A stretch of DNA of 64,000 nucleotides from Pisaster brevispinus (lineage: Eukaryota > Echinodermata > Asteroidea > Forcipulatida > Asteriidae): contig JAMKCF010000015.1 in assembly GCA_023634235.1 (NCBI GenBank), forward strand, positions 2,209,698-2,273,697, given 5' to 3'. Every line of letters starts with the position of its first letter. Position 1 is the first letter of the stretch. The notes beneath the pieces were generated by a model. That model had not been told where the DNA came from and ran no database searches. It saw nothing but the letters and a program-made list of their open reading frames with translations. A program made the position numbers and the translations under genes. Of this stretch, positions 1 to 11,828 are shown piece after piece.

Positions 1-1906
1 GAGATCAACACACTCTTTATCTTGTCTTGAAACAAAATTGTGCATCAGCTGAATTGCTGAGAAGTCTGGGATATAGACTTTGTCTGACCAAAGACCCGGT
101 CACTCCAAAGGCTTAGGCCTGAATTTCAACTTTGCGGATGTAGTCAACAGCCATATCCTTAGTCAAAGTCACTTATTTCGGACACCACCCTTTATGGGTG
201 TAGATACGTATAATCTGGTACCCAATGCTCGAAGGGTAAAGCAAAAATGCCACCACGTGATAGCAAATACACTGTGAGCAGGAGTCAGGGGGCAAGACCG
301 AAGATTGTAGTCAACAGCGTCTTGTAGTTGTACCGGGGTGGAAACCCAATAGAATGACTCGAACTGCCTGTCACAGTTGGTACTACTGCAGCTGTAAAGT
401 ACAGTCAGTATACCACTAGCACCCATGCATGTCCCAATGCGCATGATCGGCGCGCAAAGGATTCTGGGTGAAATCCAAGTCCAAGCAACACCGGCAACCA
501 TCATTGCGCGCCGTTTTGAAGCAGTGCAGTACACAACTACAGTACATGTACATGTAAACTACATCACCGGCGTCTATTTTTGCAGCTTGATTTATTTTGT
601 AACTGTACTTGGTTTCCCAAGATGCAATGCGGTATATTTCTGCGCATACGGGCTATAGTGATAGAAACCATTGGTCTTGTGGCAAGATATTGAGAACGAG
701 GTTGACGTTTAAAGTTTACTGTTTCGGTTGTGTGTACTGTGGTGACCATATTGTGTTAGCCTCAAATTAATTGTCTTTATTGATGATCCATGCGCCACTT
801 GGAATTCTTGCCTAAATGCCAATCAGTCTTTTTGTATGTAAATGTTATTTGCAAACCGTCCCTGTGCGTCTTAATGATATCATAATATCTGGGCAGCCGT
901 GTGCATCTTCATCTATCAGGTCTTCACACGGCTGTCTTTTAATTGTAATTCCTGCGTAACCTTCCTGATGATGTTCATCCAGCGTATCTTCAAGGTTCGT
1001 CTGCCCGTCTGTCCACCCAGCAGTCTCTCTGCGTGTCTACCCCCACACCACGCCAACCCCATCCTCCAAACTCCACATCCGAGCGCCGCATGAGCTCCAA
1101 CGATTGATTTAATTTCCCGCTTGACGGGATCCGACCACAGCTCCGCAGCAACTCGAACCGAACCGAACCGCGTACACACTGCCTCCAAATTGTGTTATTT
1201 TGCCACCCAGCCGTTCCACATATGTCATATGTTGGTATTTTCTGCATCATTCATGCATAATCTGCGAGTCGAGCCTTCAACATTAGGTGTTAAAGGGCAC
1301 CATATATTACCCGATGATTCAATGCTGGCACAAGTTTATTTGACGCCCGTGCCTGACAATGAAAGCTGATTCCCTTATATAATCCCACACATCTGCTAGA
1401 AGTTGAAAATGTTTTGAGTTACTGATTTAATGTGGAACTTATTTTCTGTCAGCTAAGCCGGACCATGTGTGTTGTAGACGATGGTTTGCACGATGAAAAG
1501 TCATTAGACCTAATTTCTGTTCCAGTTTTCTGCTGAAACTAAGCTTTGTGGATCATGTTCGATCATAGATACTTTCTCCACGACATCATGAAAACACATT
1601 AGGCTTAGGACTGCTCGTCGTGAAATCAGTTCATAGTTAAAGAGCAGACGTAGGTTGCACATTAATGTTGGCCCTTTACCCAAAATAATTTACATTTTCT
1701 TTGTTGTGTGACGCATTTCCGGATTACATCAATTACTTCCGGTGGGACAGGTGGTCTTTGGTCGTAGAAGTGTAATGAGCCACACCCTGTGATCATGTTC
1801 ATTGGCTTCTGGAGGACAATCTCATGCAATGATGTCTTCCGTTTCTATATACCGTCTCTTATTGAGTGGGATGTTCGGGTGACTACATCTTGGGAATGCC
1901 GAGTCG
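1..1906. other. non-coding DNA, no gene recognised
   Basis: Only short ORFs occur on either strand and none has a protein-like composition or paired splice sites I would trust. A small palindrome, TACATGTACATGTA, lies at 543-556. The block at 990-1170 is pyrimidine-rich on the plus strand, which keeps several overlapping frames open and explains the small ORFs there. Confidence 0.6.
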
Positions 1907-2143
1907 CACTCTAAACCCCCCCCCCCCGGGTCAGATTTGACCCGGATTCCCGGTCACAATGATCCTGGCTCATTGCCGGATCAAGTTGACCCGGAACTGG
2001 TTGAAAAATGGGATTTCGGATTCTGCATCAGTTTGATCCAGTTTCGGGTCATTTTGACACAAATTCCGGGTCATACTGACCTACGGGGAGGCCCCGACGT
2101 GGTCCGGAATCCGGATTAATTCTGACCGAGAAGTTTTGGGTGG
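1907..2143. mobile_element. family G inverted-repeat element, copy 1 (MITE-like)
   Basis: This short non-autonomous element is built from repeated GGGTCA and TGACCC half-sites. It starts at a degenerate CACTCTAAA end followed by a C run and ends near AGTTTTGGGTGG; better copies end in AGTTTTCAAAGTGT. It has no coding capacity. An exact GGTCATACTGACC palindrome sits at 2069-2081, at the same internal position as in copies 4 and 5. An adjoining T11-G10 homopolymer (2150-2170) marks the right flank. The superfamily is unassigned because no target-site duplication is clear. Confidence 0.65.
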
Positions 2144-2559
2144 TTTTTATTTTTTTTTTTGGGGGGGGGGTTCGGTTTTTATTTTGTTTGTTTTTTTGGT
2201 TTTTTTAGTGCAGTGTGTTCTGTAGGTGGGCTTCTTAAGCCTGCCCATTCCGTTTGAAATACAGGCTTGATGACGTCGATGAGATACTTTTAATGCTGAA
2301 AGAGACATTGCGTTCGTGCGTACGAATTTCTTTATAGTTTTCAAGTATGGCTACGCACATCGACCGTCCACTGCAGCAATATGCGTTTAGTTTCTAACAG
2401 TGGCGATGCAACGGGAACCAAGAAATTTACATCACAGTCCCAATTACCAGTTACCAATTTGGTCAATCACGACTATGTAGCCTTAGATATCGAGTCTTGC
2501 TCGACTCACCCAAGTGTTTAAAAAATATTCTGATTGACTGTTATTTCTTCTCCCCCCAG
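2144..2559. other. non-coding DNA with T/G homopolymers
   Basis: After the T11-G10 tract the sequence is T- and G-rich to about 2210 and then unremarkable. The last 20 bases (2540-2559) form a pyrimidine tract ending in AG, the possible splice acceptor of the next entry. Confidence 0.5.
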
Positions 2560-2638
2560 GCCCGTGTACAGAAACTCTGCATGGTTTGTTCAGTCACTGT
2601 GGCAAGTTTCAGAGCCTCCACGCTTCCAAAAGATCGAG
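2560..2638 (+). CDS. candidate internal exon, 79 nt, product unknown
   Basis: The acceptor is a strong pyrimidine tract, TTATTTCTTCTCCCCCCAG, and the donor is GAG followed by GTAAGAG, close to the animal consensus. All three plus-strand frames are open across the 79 nt, so the frame cannot be chosen. One reads PVYRNSAWFVQSLWQ, another ARVQKLCMVCSVTV, another PCTETLHGLFSHCGKF. No domain is recognised. The exon could be coding, could belong to a non-coding transcript, or could be chance: AG plus GTAAG is expected roughly four times on one strand in 64 kb. The next comparable signal downstream is far away (10110), so there is no supporting neighbour. Confidence 0.2.
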
Positions 2639-4260
2639 GTAAGAGTCGAGAGTAGATACCATTCAATGACGAGTACATTACTAGGCTTAGGTCGTGTGCT
2701 GTCTTCTCCTGATAGCTTTTGCTTTTTAACACGCCGTATATCATCGGCTTATCCGCGTTTCCATTTCGCGCCTTTTCGGGCCACTGATCGTCTGCACGCG
2801 TCGAAGTTTACACCTTGCGCATGCGTCAGCTCTCGCTAACTATGGGCACCTGTTCGGAGTCTGTCACGAAGATGGCCGTATGTGCATCGCTAAGCGACAG
2901 CTGCGGCGTGGCAAAGCTGTCATTTCCCGCCATATCGCTCTCGTTTCGAGCTAGTCAAATGACAGGTCAGGCCAGCGAGGATAGGGAAGAAAAAAAAGCC
3001 GGTCAAGTTTCCGAATCCATAGACAAGCACCCTTGATCTATAACTGTTACTCATAAGTGTACTTGATCCAGCCGGAGTCCAGGGTATCTAGGTTTGGACC
3101 TATTTATCTTGTGTTTGCCCATGTCTCGTCAGACGAGAAATATATAAGTTAATTATGGAGGAATGATGAGTGTTCAACCCATTTCATTTTGGGGGGGTTG
3201 TCTTTTCTGGTTAGTTTTTTGTTTGTTTGTATGATTCCGAAACCCGGGATAATTTGTGTCGAGGGGGGTCTCAAAGTTAAGGTTTCTGTCTGGCATATGA
3301 CTTCTATTACAGTGGTTATCAAATTAATTGCATACCGTGTACTTAATCTTCCTGCAGTGTCAAACATCATTTTTGTTAGCCCAGTAGAAACCCTTTTTTA
3401 ACCCACCCTTCGCTTTAGAATTTAAACGAAAAATCAGCGCTAGCCGTGGTGAAGATATTAAGAAATTCAAATTAACGTCACTTGTGGGCTTCAAAATTGG
3501 TTAAAGCATCCATCCATCCCGACTATTTGGCCTTCCGTCCGGGCCGGGAAGAGCCATGATTACTGCCGTCCAAATGGCTTTTAGCGAAGCAACGGCACAA
3601 CAAACAAACCTTATAATTCAATCTAGCAGACTTGACGTATAGCATTCCGACTAAGCAGTGGCAATCGTCATCAATTTCTCTCACTGCTAATTTGACGGAT
3701 GATAAAAGTTGGCATTTTGGAGCGGCCCGAGCTGAGATATGATACCGTGGCACTGCCCCGCGTGAGCGCACCCGACATACGTCAATACACGCTCCGCATC
3801 AAGCCAGACATAGCTCCTGTCAGCCGACCCTGTTATCGGATCCCTCTAGTTTTCAAATAAACGTGAAATGTGTTGTGATTGGACTATGAATTTTAACGAG
3901 ACGGCGTTCGTTAAAGATAGAGATGGCTCGTATGGTTCGGCGTCGTTTATTGGAGCCCGTAGTTTTCATCCAAGCTTGTTTGAATAATTACCGCATGCAC
4001 GAGAGTCCAGACAAAGAAGTAGCCACAAAAAATTTGACCTGTGTGATTAATTTTAATTCCCAGTGCTAAATTGCCTGTAATTACGACTGTCGTACTCATT
4101 TCGTAACGACTGAATACTTGCAAGGAATAACTTCAGAAATGTCTCATGTATAGAATAATATCTCATGTATAGAATTACTCGCAGGATATCTCCCCCTTTT
4201 TGATCACAAGCCAGACGTCTTAATACAATATAAATGCGCCAATGTACCCCTCTCAGACTT
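2639..4260. other. non-coding DNA
   Basis: No gene is seen. The stretch contains an NRF1-like site (listed separately) and a small direct repeat in which TCTCATGTATAGAAT occurs at 4142-4156 and again at 4161-4175. The rest looks like unique sequence of average composition. Confidence 0.55.
2816..2828. promoter_or_regulatory. NRF1-type palindrome
   Basis: TGCGCATGCGTCA contains the GCGCATGCG core bound by NRF1 in animals. It lies about 180 bp downstream of the candidate exon at 2560-2638. Related CATGCGCAG strings recur near 24415, 34986, 37605 and 50252, so a single site is weak evidence for a promoter. Confidence 0.3.
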
Positions 4261-4492
4261 ATACACTGCAAAAACTGGGTGTTAACATTGACACCACGGG
4301 TGTTATCACATATAGATACCGAAGAGAGAATCACAGTTAAGATCAAAGGGTGTTAACATAATACCATGATGTAATTGATTTGTCAGAAATAAGTGTTATT
4401 TTAACACCCTATGGTGTGAATTTGATTCTTTTTTGGTATCAATATGTGACGACACCCATGGTTTCAATTTAACACCCCAGTTTTTGAAGTAT
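4261..4492. mobile_element. family H inverted-repeat element (MITE-like)
   Basis: The left end, ATACACTGCAAAAACTGG, and the right end, which reads on the minus strand as ATACTTCAAAAACTGGGG, are terminal inverted repeats of about 24 bp continuing into TGTTAA. Internally the element is made of GTGTTA/TAACAC units. At 232 bp with no ORF it fits a non-autonomous DNA transposon. The superfamily is not identifiable. Confidence 0.65.
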
Positions 4493-4767
4493 ATTTTCGC
4501 TATGAATAATTGACATTCACATCATTGTAAATAAACTATTGTTGTGGTCCCTTTGTTGTCTCCTCACCACTGGTTTGCTTCGCTGTTTTATAGAGAATAG
4601 CCCAATGCCACAAAGCTGGTATGCAGAAAAGTCTCGATTAGCAAAACTAGTTAACCAGCCAACATATCATGCATTGTACATTGCCCATAAACTGGTTCCC
4701 TGCTATTAAGTTTTCCTTTATAAGTGCGGCTGAATTTTATACACGTCGTAATGGTACTGTTTAAGCT

Positions 4768-4965
4768 GGGTCCAATTTCATAGAGCTGCTGAAGCACACA
4801 AAGTAGCTAAGCACAACAAAGTTATGCTTACCAGAATACGGTTTTTTTTTCAACCAAAATACCATCCCACATGTATTATCTGTGACTGGTATCCTGCTCA
4901 TGTTTGCTTAGCAGAAACTTGTTAAGCAATATTTTCATCTTATAAGCAGCTTCATGAATTGGCAC
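4768..4965. mobile_element. family J inverted-repeat element, copy 1
   Basis: The element starts GGGTCCAATTTCATAGAGCT and ends in a diverged complement, AGCAGCTTCATGAATTGGCAC. The interior carries the short words TAGCTAAGCA, GACTGGTATCCTGCTCAT and CAGAAACTTGTTA shared with the copy at 8977. It is about 200 bp, non-coding and MITE-like. Confidence 0.7.
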
Positions 4966-7900
4966 TGAGTGTGAACCCATGCTGTTTTAATGGGGTTTTT
5001 TTTGGGGGGGGGGCTTTTGTTTTTTAGAATATCAAAGTACGTTCACGTGTAAATATATTGTTGTTCATTCTATGAGTTAATGAATTATTCATGAGCCAAG
5101 AATTAACTAGTGTAGTCAGTGTTTTGGTAGCCTATATCCCTACATGTAACCATCTCAGTTCGTAACATCAATAGCAAAGTCTACAGCTATAGTACAAAGA
5201 GTGTTAGTTGGCATTATACATCAACCCATATCAAACAGAGTGATCATTCGGACAAACGAGCTGTGCTCCCTGAGCTTTGCACCCACGCCAAGCTTCGTCA
5301 ATCCCCACCAAACACTCCCGCTGCTTGATGGAGTCTGACAGCTCCCCATCTCCAATGGATTCTGCCTGCTTTTAGTCCCATCAAATCCGTCTCACTAACC
5401 AATACAAAGTGACATATTGTTTGCCCTGTGTGAGACATAATTTCATTTTCACTGATACACCCCGAAAGTACAGGGCAGACGCGCGCCAAATGCAGTTATG
5501 GTGGAAACTTGATGTTGCCTAAATCAATTGCGATGGCTATATGCACTTGATTCAGACCCGTGCTTTCGTCGTGGGAAAATGTCTCACTGACGTTTTAAAA
5601 CCCCTCATTCGCAAGTCGTGTATCAAGCTGTCCATGTGACGTCATTGATGACGTCGCTTACTCACCATCCCTCGCGGGGTGTATGAGGATTACATTGACT
5701 CTAACAACCAGGGTTCTTTAATCTTTAATCTCGGGGAAGATTGTCTTGCAATCAGCAGAATTAATCTCCAAGAATGTTCGGGGAAATATCTAGGTGTACG
5801 ATAAAAATATAAGGAAAAACCATAACTAGAAAACGTTTGGAATTCGTTCTGTTCAATGTCTCTCACCCACATGTCACAACATCTTAACTTCTGGGAGTGC
5901 GTATCACTCATTCTCAACATTACTTGGGGTTTTTCATCAGCTCGGGGCAGCCAGAATTAACCCCGAGAGGGATGGGTTGTGATGACACTTTGTCCGTCTT
6001 CGTCTTATATCAAACTATCGAGTTACCTCTGAAGATGCCGCCCTCACCTGCTTCCCGTGATTTGTGTGTTTCAAGGTGTGAACAGAGGACTTGTGTGGGG
6101 TCTTCGAGTCAGCCAAGTACTTGACCGTGGCTTACATTCTCAACTTTACACTTCTCGAGTTTTGAAGAAACCCAAAACCGAAGTGGGTCCAGTTGTAGTT
6201 TAAACCGTACTTTGCTGTTAGCGAGGACTTGATTTCCATTGGATGTTAAAAGTGAAATAGGCCTCCTTTATTATTTTGAAAGAGTCGCCTTTTTTTCCTT
6301 CAAAAAGTTGAGCAATGATGAATTTATTTGGGGATCTAGAAAGGATGCCATGTAAAGGGCAACACCTCAAAGGGACGCTGCATGTCAAAGATGGGCGGGG
6401 GGGGGGGGGTTCCCGGAAAAGTTTAATTGACCATAACAGCTCATCAGAATAACTGTATGGATGTTGACAATATTTACATTTAACTCTCACCCTCGCTCTC
6501 AGTCTTCAAACAGGTGTTTTTCCTCGTATTTCCGTCACAACGACGCGATTATCGTACGGGTTTATTTGATACATTAACCAGTGTGTAGCTTAGCTTCAAG
6601 TAAAAACTGTTATCCAAAGGACCCTTAGACCTTCATCTTGAAGAAGTGGTTTGAAAAATGTACTCGTCTTTAAAATGCAAACCGGTTTTTCTCTCCCGAG
6701 GGTTTGGCGTCCGTGAGAAGTTCTCTGAAATGGGTTACCGTGACGTCCTTCCTGTAAAACAAGAATGATAAATATCATGCCAAGAACAACACGTGGCCGT
6801 AAATAAAGTCTGAAACGTCCGCCTGGGCTCAGCTTCAATAATTCATCTTAACAAAATAAATCCCCAAATATTAACCTGAATACGTTCCGCCCACGTGCGC
6901 CTCTTTCAAATCTGTTGCGGGGAAAGATTGAATGATAAATTACTGTATAGGTGCAATTTATAATAATGGCCTCCCACAACAAACAATAATTGCTCCGTTT
7001 GGCTGTTCGCTTTTATAGTTGAGTATTGTTCAATAACCTTTTCGGGAAATCTTGCAAAAGTTCAATCAAATTTAAAAACTTGTTTTCCTGTCCTCGCGAA
7101 ATGTGCGTGTCTGGTTTGTTGTTGTTGTTTTTTTTAGAATAATAAAACAATTTCCATGAAATTGTAATGTTTTCTAATGGAGTACCCTCATCGACTTTTA
7201 ATCATCATTTGAACAGACTGAGAGGTTTTTTTTAACTGGTATTCGTGACAATAGAAATACACGAACATTGGGGAAAATCAATGTTCACGAGCAGGTTTAG
7301 GGTTTTATCACTGACGAGATAAAGTTTACGACGGAAGTTGAAAAATAATTCAGCTATTAAGAAATATGAAAATGAAAGCATTTAGAATTTATCGTTGTCT
7401 GGGTGGTAAGAAGCAATGAATTATTTGACTCGCAAACGACTTAATTGTACAAATTGTATGCAAGAAACATGATTAGTATTCACACAGAAAACAATCACGG
7501 TGTTCGTCCACGCTGTCGATGGCATGCATATACCAGACGTTTATTTTTCAATGGATTACTATACGCATTTACTAAAACTGTGACTGATGTGTTTTGCCTT
7601 CTCGCTACCATGGGAAACTTCTCCAAGGGTGGAATGTTTACAGTGACTCCTCAGCTGGCCCTGTGGTTGACTTTTGAAATATGGCAGAAGAGGGACAGTG
7701 TACCTTTATCAAAAGCTGTGTTTTATGTCAGCCTTGCTGCGTATTAATCCGACAGTATCCCGTGGAAATTTGACTTGCGTAAAATCTAAACGAGTCACAT
7801 CCGTTTCGAGTCCAAGTCAAAGTCCAATTTAATGTAATTAATAAACCTGAGGATTTTTTTTTCTTCAAGAGTAATTGCCAGTCTGTTTCGTCTCAAAGAG

Positions 7901-8976
7901 GGTTTCTGATTCTGCCTTTTCACTTTTTTCTTTTTTTTTCTTAAACGGCTTGCAAGTTTAGTTGCATAACATAATTAGGGTCAAAAAGGTCACTTCCGGG
8001 TTGGGTCATAAATTTTGAAGTTTCTGAATTGTGGTACAGAGTGAAGTTGTCCTGGATCTTCTCAGTGTTATGGGACGGGAAGGGTGCTTGTGGCAACCGC
8101 CCATTTCACCTTGCACTTGAGTTTGGTTCTTTGTATCTCGGGTTTTCATGCGTTGAGGATGTCTATATATATATTACATATTACAGATTAGATCTGACAT
8201 GTTTATCAATTGATGTTAATTGTTGAAACTCTTCGTCATCTCCGTTTGAACGCCCCCTTTGACACTTGAGATTGGCATATATAGGCAATCCAGGCCTCCG
8301 TAGACTGGTTCCAAGTCCGATGCCCTTGGTCCGTCAAAAGGTCTGGCTTGTGCCTCCACACTGACCCACCATCCTCCGTACGGGAAATGTTTGTTTGTAA
8401 CGCCCAGTACTAAATCACCGTTGTCAGTTAATTGATCTTAAATCATAAAGTAACCATTTAAGTTAATTGTTCTGTTTCCTTTATTTCCAACCAGAAGAAA
8501 ATTGATTCGTTTTGTTTTGTTCACAATTACACACGTCATTTCAATTCTTTATAAAAAAATATCATTTGTACCGTGTATTATTTTAGATACAGTTCAAATG
8601 TATCTAACCAAACTGAGGCGAGATGGTGATAATGGTCGGAGCCCGGTTTGGTATACGTTGATAATTGTTAGTCAGTACGCTATGGCATAGGGAACACGAC
8701 ACATATTGATAGTTATGGTAGATGTTCAAAGGGGAAAAAACACGCAAGTCCCGCACGTCTACCAACATACATTGCTTTAACGTGTGAAGGGTACAAAATC
8801 CCGCACGTTAATGTCCCGCGCACAAATCCACGCGAGACTTGTACGGTCATGTAAAGATTGACTCATTTTCAAAAACTCACATTAATTTGATGAAGGATCC
8901 GTTTGGAAACTGCGTCATCCTGTTTTATAATTGACCGTGCATGTCCCGTGCGGATCAATTCGAACGCATCGGCCAC
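4966..8976. other. 4-kb non-coding stretch
   Basis: No gene is recognised. The ORF of 100 codons at 7445-7747 has no recognisable domain and no convincing splice partners. A G11 run lies at about 6398-6408 and T runs lie near 7130 and 7855. A paired CRE site at 5637 is listed separately. The rest looks like unique non-coding sequence. Confidence 0.55.
5637..5656. promoter_or_regulatory. paired CRE sites
   Basis: A perfect CRE palindrome, TGACGTCA (5637-5644), is followed exactly 12 bp later by TGACGTCG (5649-5656). CREB/ATF factors bind these motifs. No TATA box or ORF follows closely, so the role is unassigned. Confidence 0.35.
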
Positions 8977-9157
8977 GGCCCAATTTCATAGAGCTGCTTA
9001 AAAAGCACAACAAGTAGCTAAGCAAAGTAAAAAATAACGGTTACCAGCCAAACAACCATGTCACATGTAACACCGGTGACTGGTATCCTGCTCATTTCTG
9101 CTCAGCAGAAACTTGTTATAGGCTTTACTCTCTGCTTAAGCTGCTGAAATTGGACCT
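8977..9157. mobile_element. family J inverted-repeat element, copy 2
   Basis: The element runs from GGCCCAATTTCATAGAGCT to the diverged complement GCTGCTGAAATTGGACC. It shares interior words with the copy at 4768, including GTGACTGGTATCCTGCTCAT. It is about 180 bp and non-coding. The preceding 250 bp hold several CCCGCACGT words (near 8752, 8801 and 8814). Confidence 0.7.
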
Positions 9158-9292
9158 AGTTGAGATGTGCGACACTCTGCAAAGTGAATGCCGTTATAAC
9201 ACTCGGTACTGTATAGGCCTTATTCATTGTTGTGAATAAATAACTATAGTCAAAGACGCAAGAAATAAACTGCTGCACCGGTACTGTATCTT

Positions 9293-9533
9293 CACTCTAT
9301 AAAACACTTCCGGATCAGGATGACTCGGAATCTGTGTCAAAATTACCCAGAAATGTGTCAAAATGACGCAGAAATGGGTCAAAATGACGCAGAAATGGGT
9401 CAAAATGACGCAGAATTTAGTTGAAATCCCAATTTTTTAAAACTAGTTTTCGGGCCAGCCTGACCTAGAAATAGGTTACGCCCACTGGGGCCCAACATCC
9501 GGGTCAGTCCTGACCCGGATTTTGTAGAGTGTG
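9293..9533. mobile_element. family G inverted-repeat element, copy 2
   Basis: Terminal inverted repeats are visible: the left end CACTCTATAAAACACTTCC pairs with the right end, which reads CACACTCTACAAAATCCGG on the minus strand. The right arm holds CCGGGTCAGTCCTGACCCGG, an 8-bp perfect inverted repeat with a 4-base spacer. The interior has expanded into a 21-bp tandem repeat (next entry). Confidence 0.7.
9350..9412. repeat. 21-bp tandem repeat inside family G copy 2
   Basis: Three head-to-tail copies of a 21-bp unit (GAAATGGGTCAAAATGACGC plus A) are identical except for one base in the first; a degenerate copy precedes them at 9328-9349. This is a local expansion within the element and is absent from the other copies. 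Confidence 0.75.
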
Positions 9534-10839
9534 CTTCAGTTCCGGAAACCAACACCGGCATAAATGCAGCGGGAGGAGTAGAGACTGCCGTTGAATCACA
9601 CCAAACCTTGCCTGAGACTTTTATTTTTCAGACGTGTAGTGATAATTTATTTGGATATCTCCTGGTTTCTCTTCTCCCGGTGGCAAATGTCTTTAAATCC
9701 CCTCAGAGTGGTTTCTAACTGGTGCTGTGCCCACTGGTAACACACCATCCATCACAGTTTTATAATCACGCAATGGGTTTCGACTGTCACGAGTCAAATT
9801 CTTTCATCAAGTTAAAATAATCGCAGGAAATATTCTTCAAAGCGGCACACGAAATCGGTGCGTGTCATGGGGCCTTCTCGTTGATTAACTGTGTAAGTGG
9901 GGTTTGCTCTCTCCCCCCCCATCCTGCGCTTCGGGCCACAACAAATTAATTTAATTTGTTTGCTTTTAACAGTAGCGACAAGTTGAAATGAGTGATGGTT
10001 CTTTTAGGCGAATGACAGATCGTTCGGTGCTATCCATCCTGACGTGTTTCTGCTGCTGAACTTATGCCAGTTGTTCCTTCATTATCCTAACGACTTTCCC
10101 CTACATCAGCTTCGAACAACCTTGGTAAATTTAGAGAATACTGCGAAGGTGAGAAGCTTGAAGAAACCGTCGAAGTTTTCATTTTTGTTGGCGAGATTTG
10201 TTTGTTTGTTGACGTTCGTGGCGTACTTTGTTCATTTGACATCAGTGAGGGCGCTGTTTGGGTTGTGGTGTCATGCGAAGGTACCACACCCCTTTCTGAA
10301 TCGCTCACACCTAAACGGCACGAGTCAAAGAAAAATCACATTCAAACGACTCGTGCTTTCCAACAATCGCTCAAACCCTGAAGTTTCCCATCCGTTATTT
10401 CTTATCAATCTATCTTCATCAACTCTTGGGCAGGACTCCTTTTTTTCTCTTTAACACCTCTCTTGAGGATTGACATTTCAAATATCAAATTAAGAATTTC
10501 CTATAATTTGATTAGAAAGTATCGATCAGCACTTAGCTGTTTCCGTTGCAGGTTGTCAAAAAATAAATGCCTGGTTGAACGTGCCTGTGATGATGTAAAA
10601 ACAAACCTCCCCCCCCACCTCCAATCAATCGGCTATCTCAAGCCTAGAAGACACTTAGCAAGAACAAGCCCCCCAAAAAAACTACCAGCTAAAGCGGGTA
10701 CATGAGAATGATAGCATTGGTTGGTAACCAACAGAATCATGCTGAGCATTTTTACCTCAGCTAAGCAATCGATTTCAGCAGAACGGGTCAGTCCGCTGAA
10801 GCGAGCCCGCACGCCGAGCACTCCACCCATCATTCGCCA
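9534..10839. other. non-coding DNA
   Basis: No gene is seen. The largest ORF (10044-10454, 136 codons) spans a fragment of family B (about 10235-10285, CAGTGAGGGCGCTGTTTGGG), so it is probably fortuitous. The possible micro-exon at 10110-10148 is listed separately. Confidence 0.5.
10110..10148 (+). CDS. candidate 39-nt micro-exon
   Basis: The upstream sequence has a branch-point-like CCTAAC and a pyrimidine stretch ending CCCCTACATCAG. The downstream donor is AAG followed by GTGAGAA. The 39 nt read in one open frame as LRTTLVNLENTAK, a whole number of codons. No family is recognised. Short exons of this kind arise easily by chance, so this is a weak call. Confidence 0.12.
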
Positions 10840-11060
10840 ACTTTAATTCGTAATTATGGAAATAATTTGCGGCCTTTTCGCATTGTCCATCCGTGTTTGA
10901 TCCGATTAGAACCTTTTTTGCCACTTAGGAGCCAGTAATGGAGGCGGCTTGGTCGCAACTGGGGCGTGAACGGCCCATGATTGACAGCTTTTCATGGAAA
11001 AATCCATTAATTTATCTGCTGTAGACTGTGCAAGCTTTCCGCGTATTCCAACAATTTTTA
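10840..11060. promoter_or_regulatory. candidate conserved non-coding element
   Basis: The block is free of repeats and ORFs and dense in motifs typical of developmental enhancers: TAATTATGGAAATAATTTGC at its left edge, GATTAGAACC, TTGACAGCTTTTCATGG, and CATTAATTTATC near 11007. Conservation is inferred from texture only; no alignment was possible. Confidence 0.25.
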
Positions 11061-11654
11061 ACTGTAGTTCCCCCGTGCGGTGCTTTTACGTTTGACAGTT
11101 GCAAAATCGGGCACTTTAACGGCGCTTAACATTGATTACTCGCAATACTTGCTTTAGTCTGTGGGACTATGATTTTATTTTGTTGTTCCCTTTTACATAT
11201 TAAAAAATAGTGTTGAGACGCGGCTGAACCATCGGGTCAGAACATTTTAAGGCATATCCTATTGAATCTGAAAAGAGAAGTACTCAAAAATTATACTGAA
11301 ATTTGAAAATTGAAAACAGTGTTAGAATTATGAAAATGTCATCGTGGAACATTCCAAGAATTCAACGTGGATGAAAGAGCGCGTAAAAACTAGAAATTAC
11401 AACTCACAACGATAGAAAAGTGATCGATGCGGGAAGCCAACGTGGAAATATGAGTCAGTGGAAATGGGTTTACGTGACGACAGCGTTTCGTCATTCTCGA
11501 GTCATGGGGACGTAACGAGCACGAAGGCACCTCGTAGTTGCCTCAGATAGAAAATATATATTTACTGAAGAGTAGGGGTTACCTCATTGACTCTCTCCAA
11601 TTCTGAGCCCCAACTTGGCATCGTTCCAAGGTATAAAGTACTTTGTCAAAGTCA
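11061..11654. other. non-coding DNA
   Basis: I see no gene, repeat or strong motif cluster here. It lies between two regulatory-looking blocks. Confidence 0.5.
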
Positions 11655-11825
11655 TCTCATTAAATACCCTGAACGCAATTTGCGTATAAAGCAAATTACA
11701 GGAAATGGTCATTCTGTATTAATCTCTCCTTATTTGCATTTTGGGCTCAGGTGGTGAATGCCTATCCATCAATCATGTAAATAGTATGCTAATGACCTGT
11801 CCGATAAATGACCAATTAGAATCCT
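11655..11825. promoter_or_regulatory. homeodomain/POU/FOX motif cluster (candidate enhancer)
   Basis: Within 130 bp are a POU octamer ATTTGCAT (11732-11739), an E-box CAGGTG (11748-11753), a PBX/HOX-type ATCAATCA (11768-11775), a forkhead-type TGTAAATA (11776-11783) abutting it, an octamer variant ATGCTAAT (11786-11793) and AATTAG near 11814. Such tight packing is typical of developmental enhancers or proximal promoters. The TATA box at 11829 follows directly. Confidence 0.35.
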
Positions 11826-11828
11826 CGT

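Noticed and set aside
7445..7747. 100-codon ORF as a gene
   Set aside because: No recognisable motif, no promoter or splice partners, and length within chance expectation for this window.
10044..10454. 136-codon ORF, and the serine/threonine-rich minus ORF at 10087-10308
   Set aside because: Both cross a family B fragment, lack domains and have no supporting splice structure beyond one weak micro-exon.
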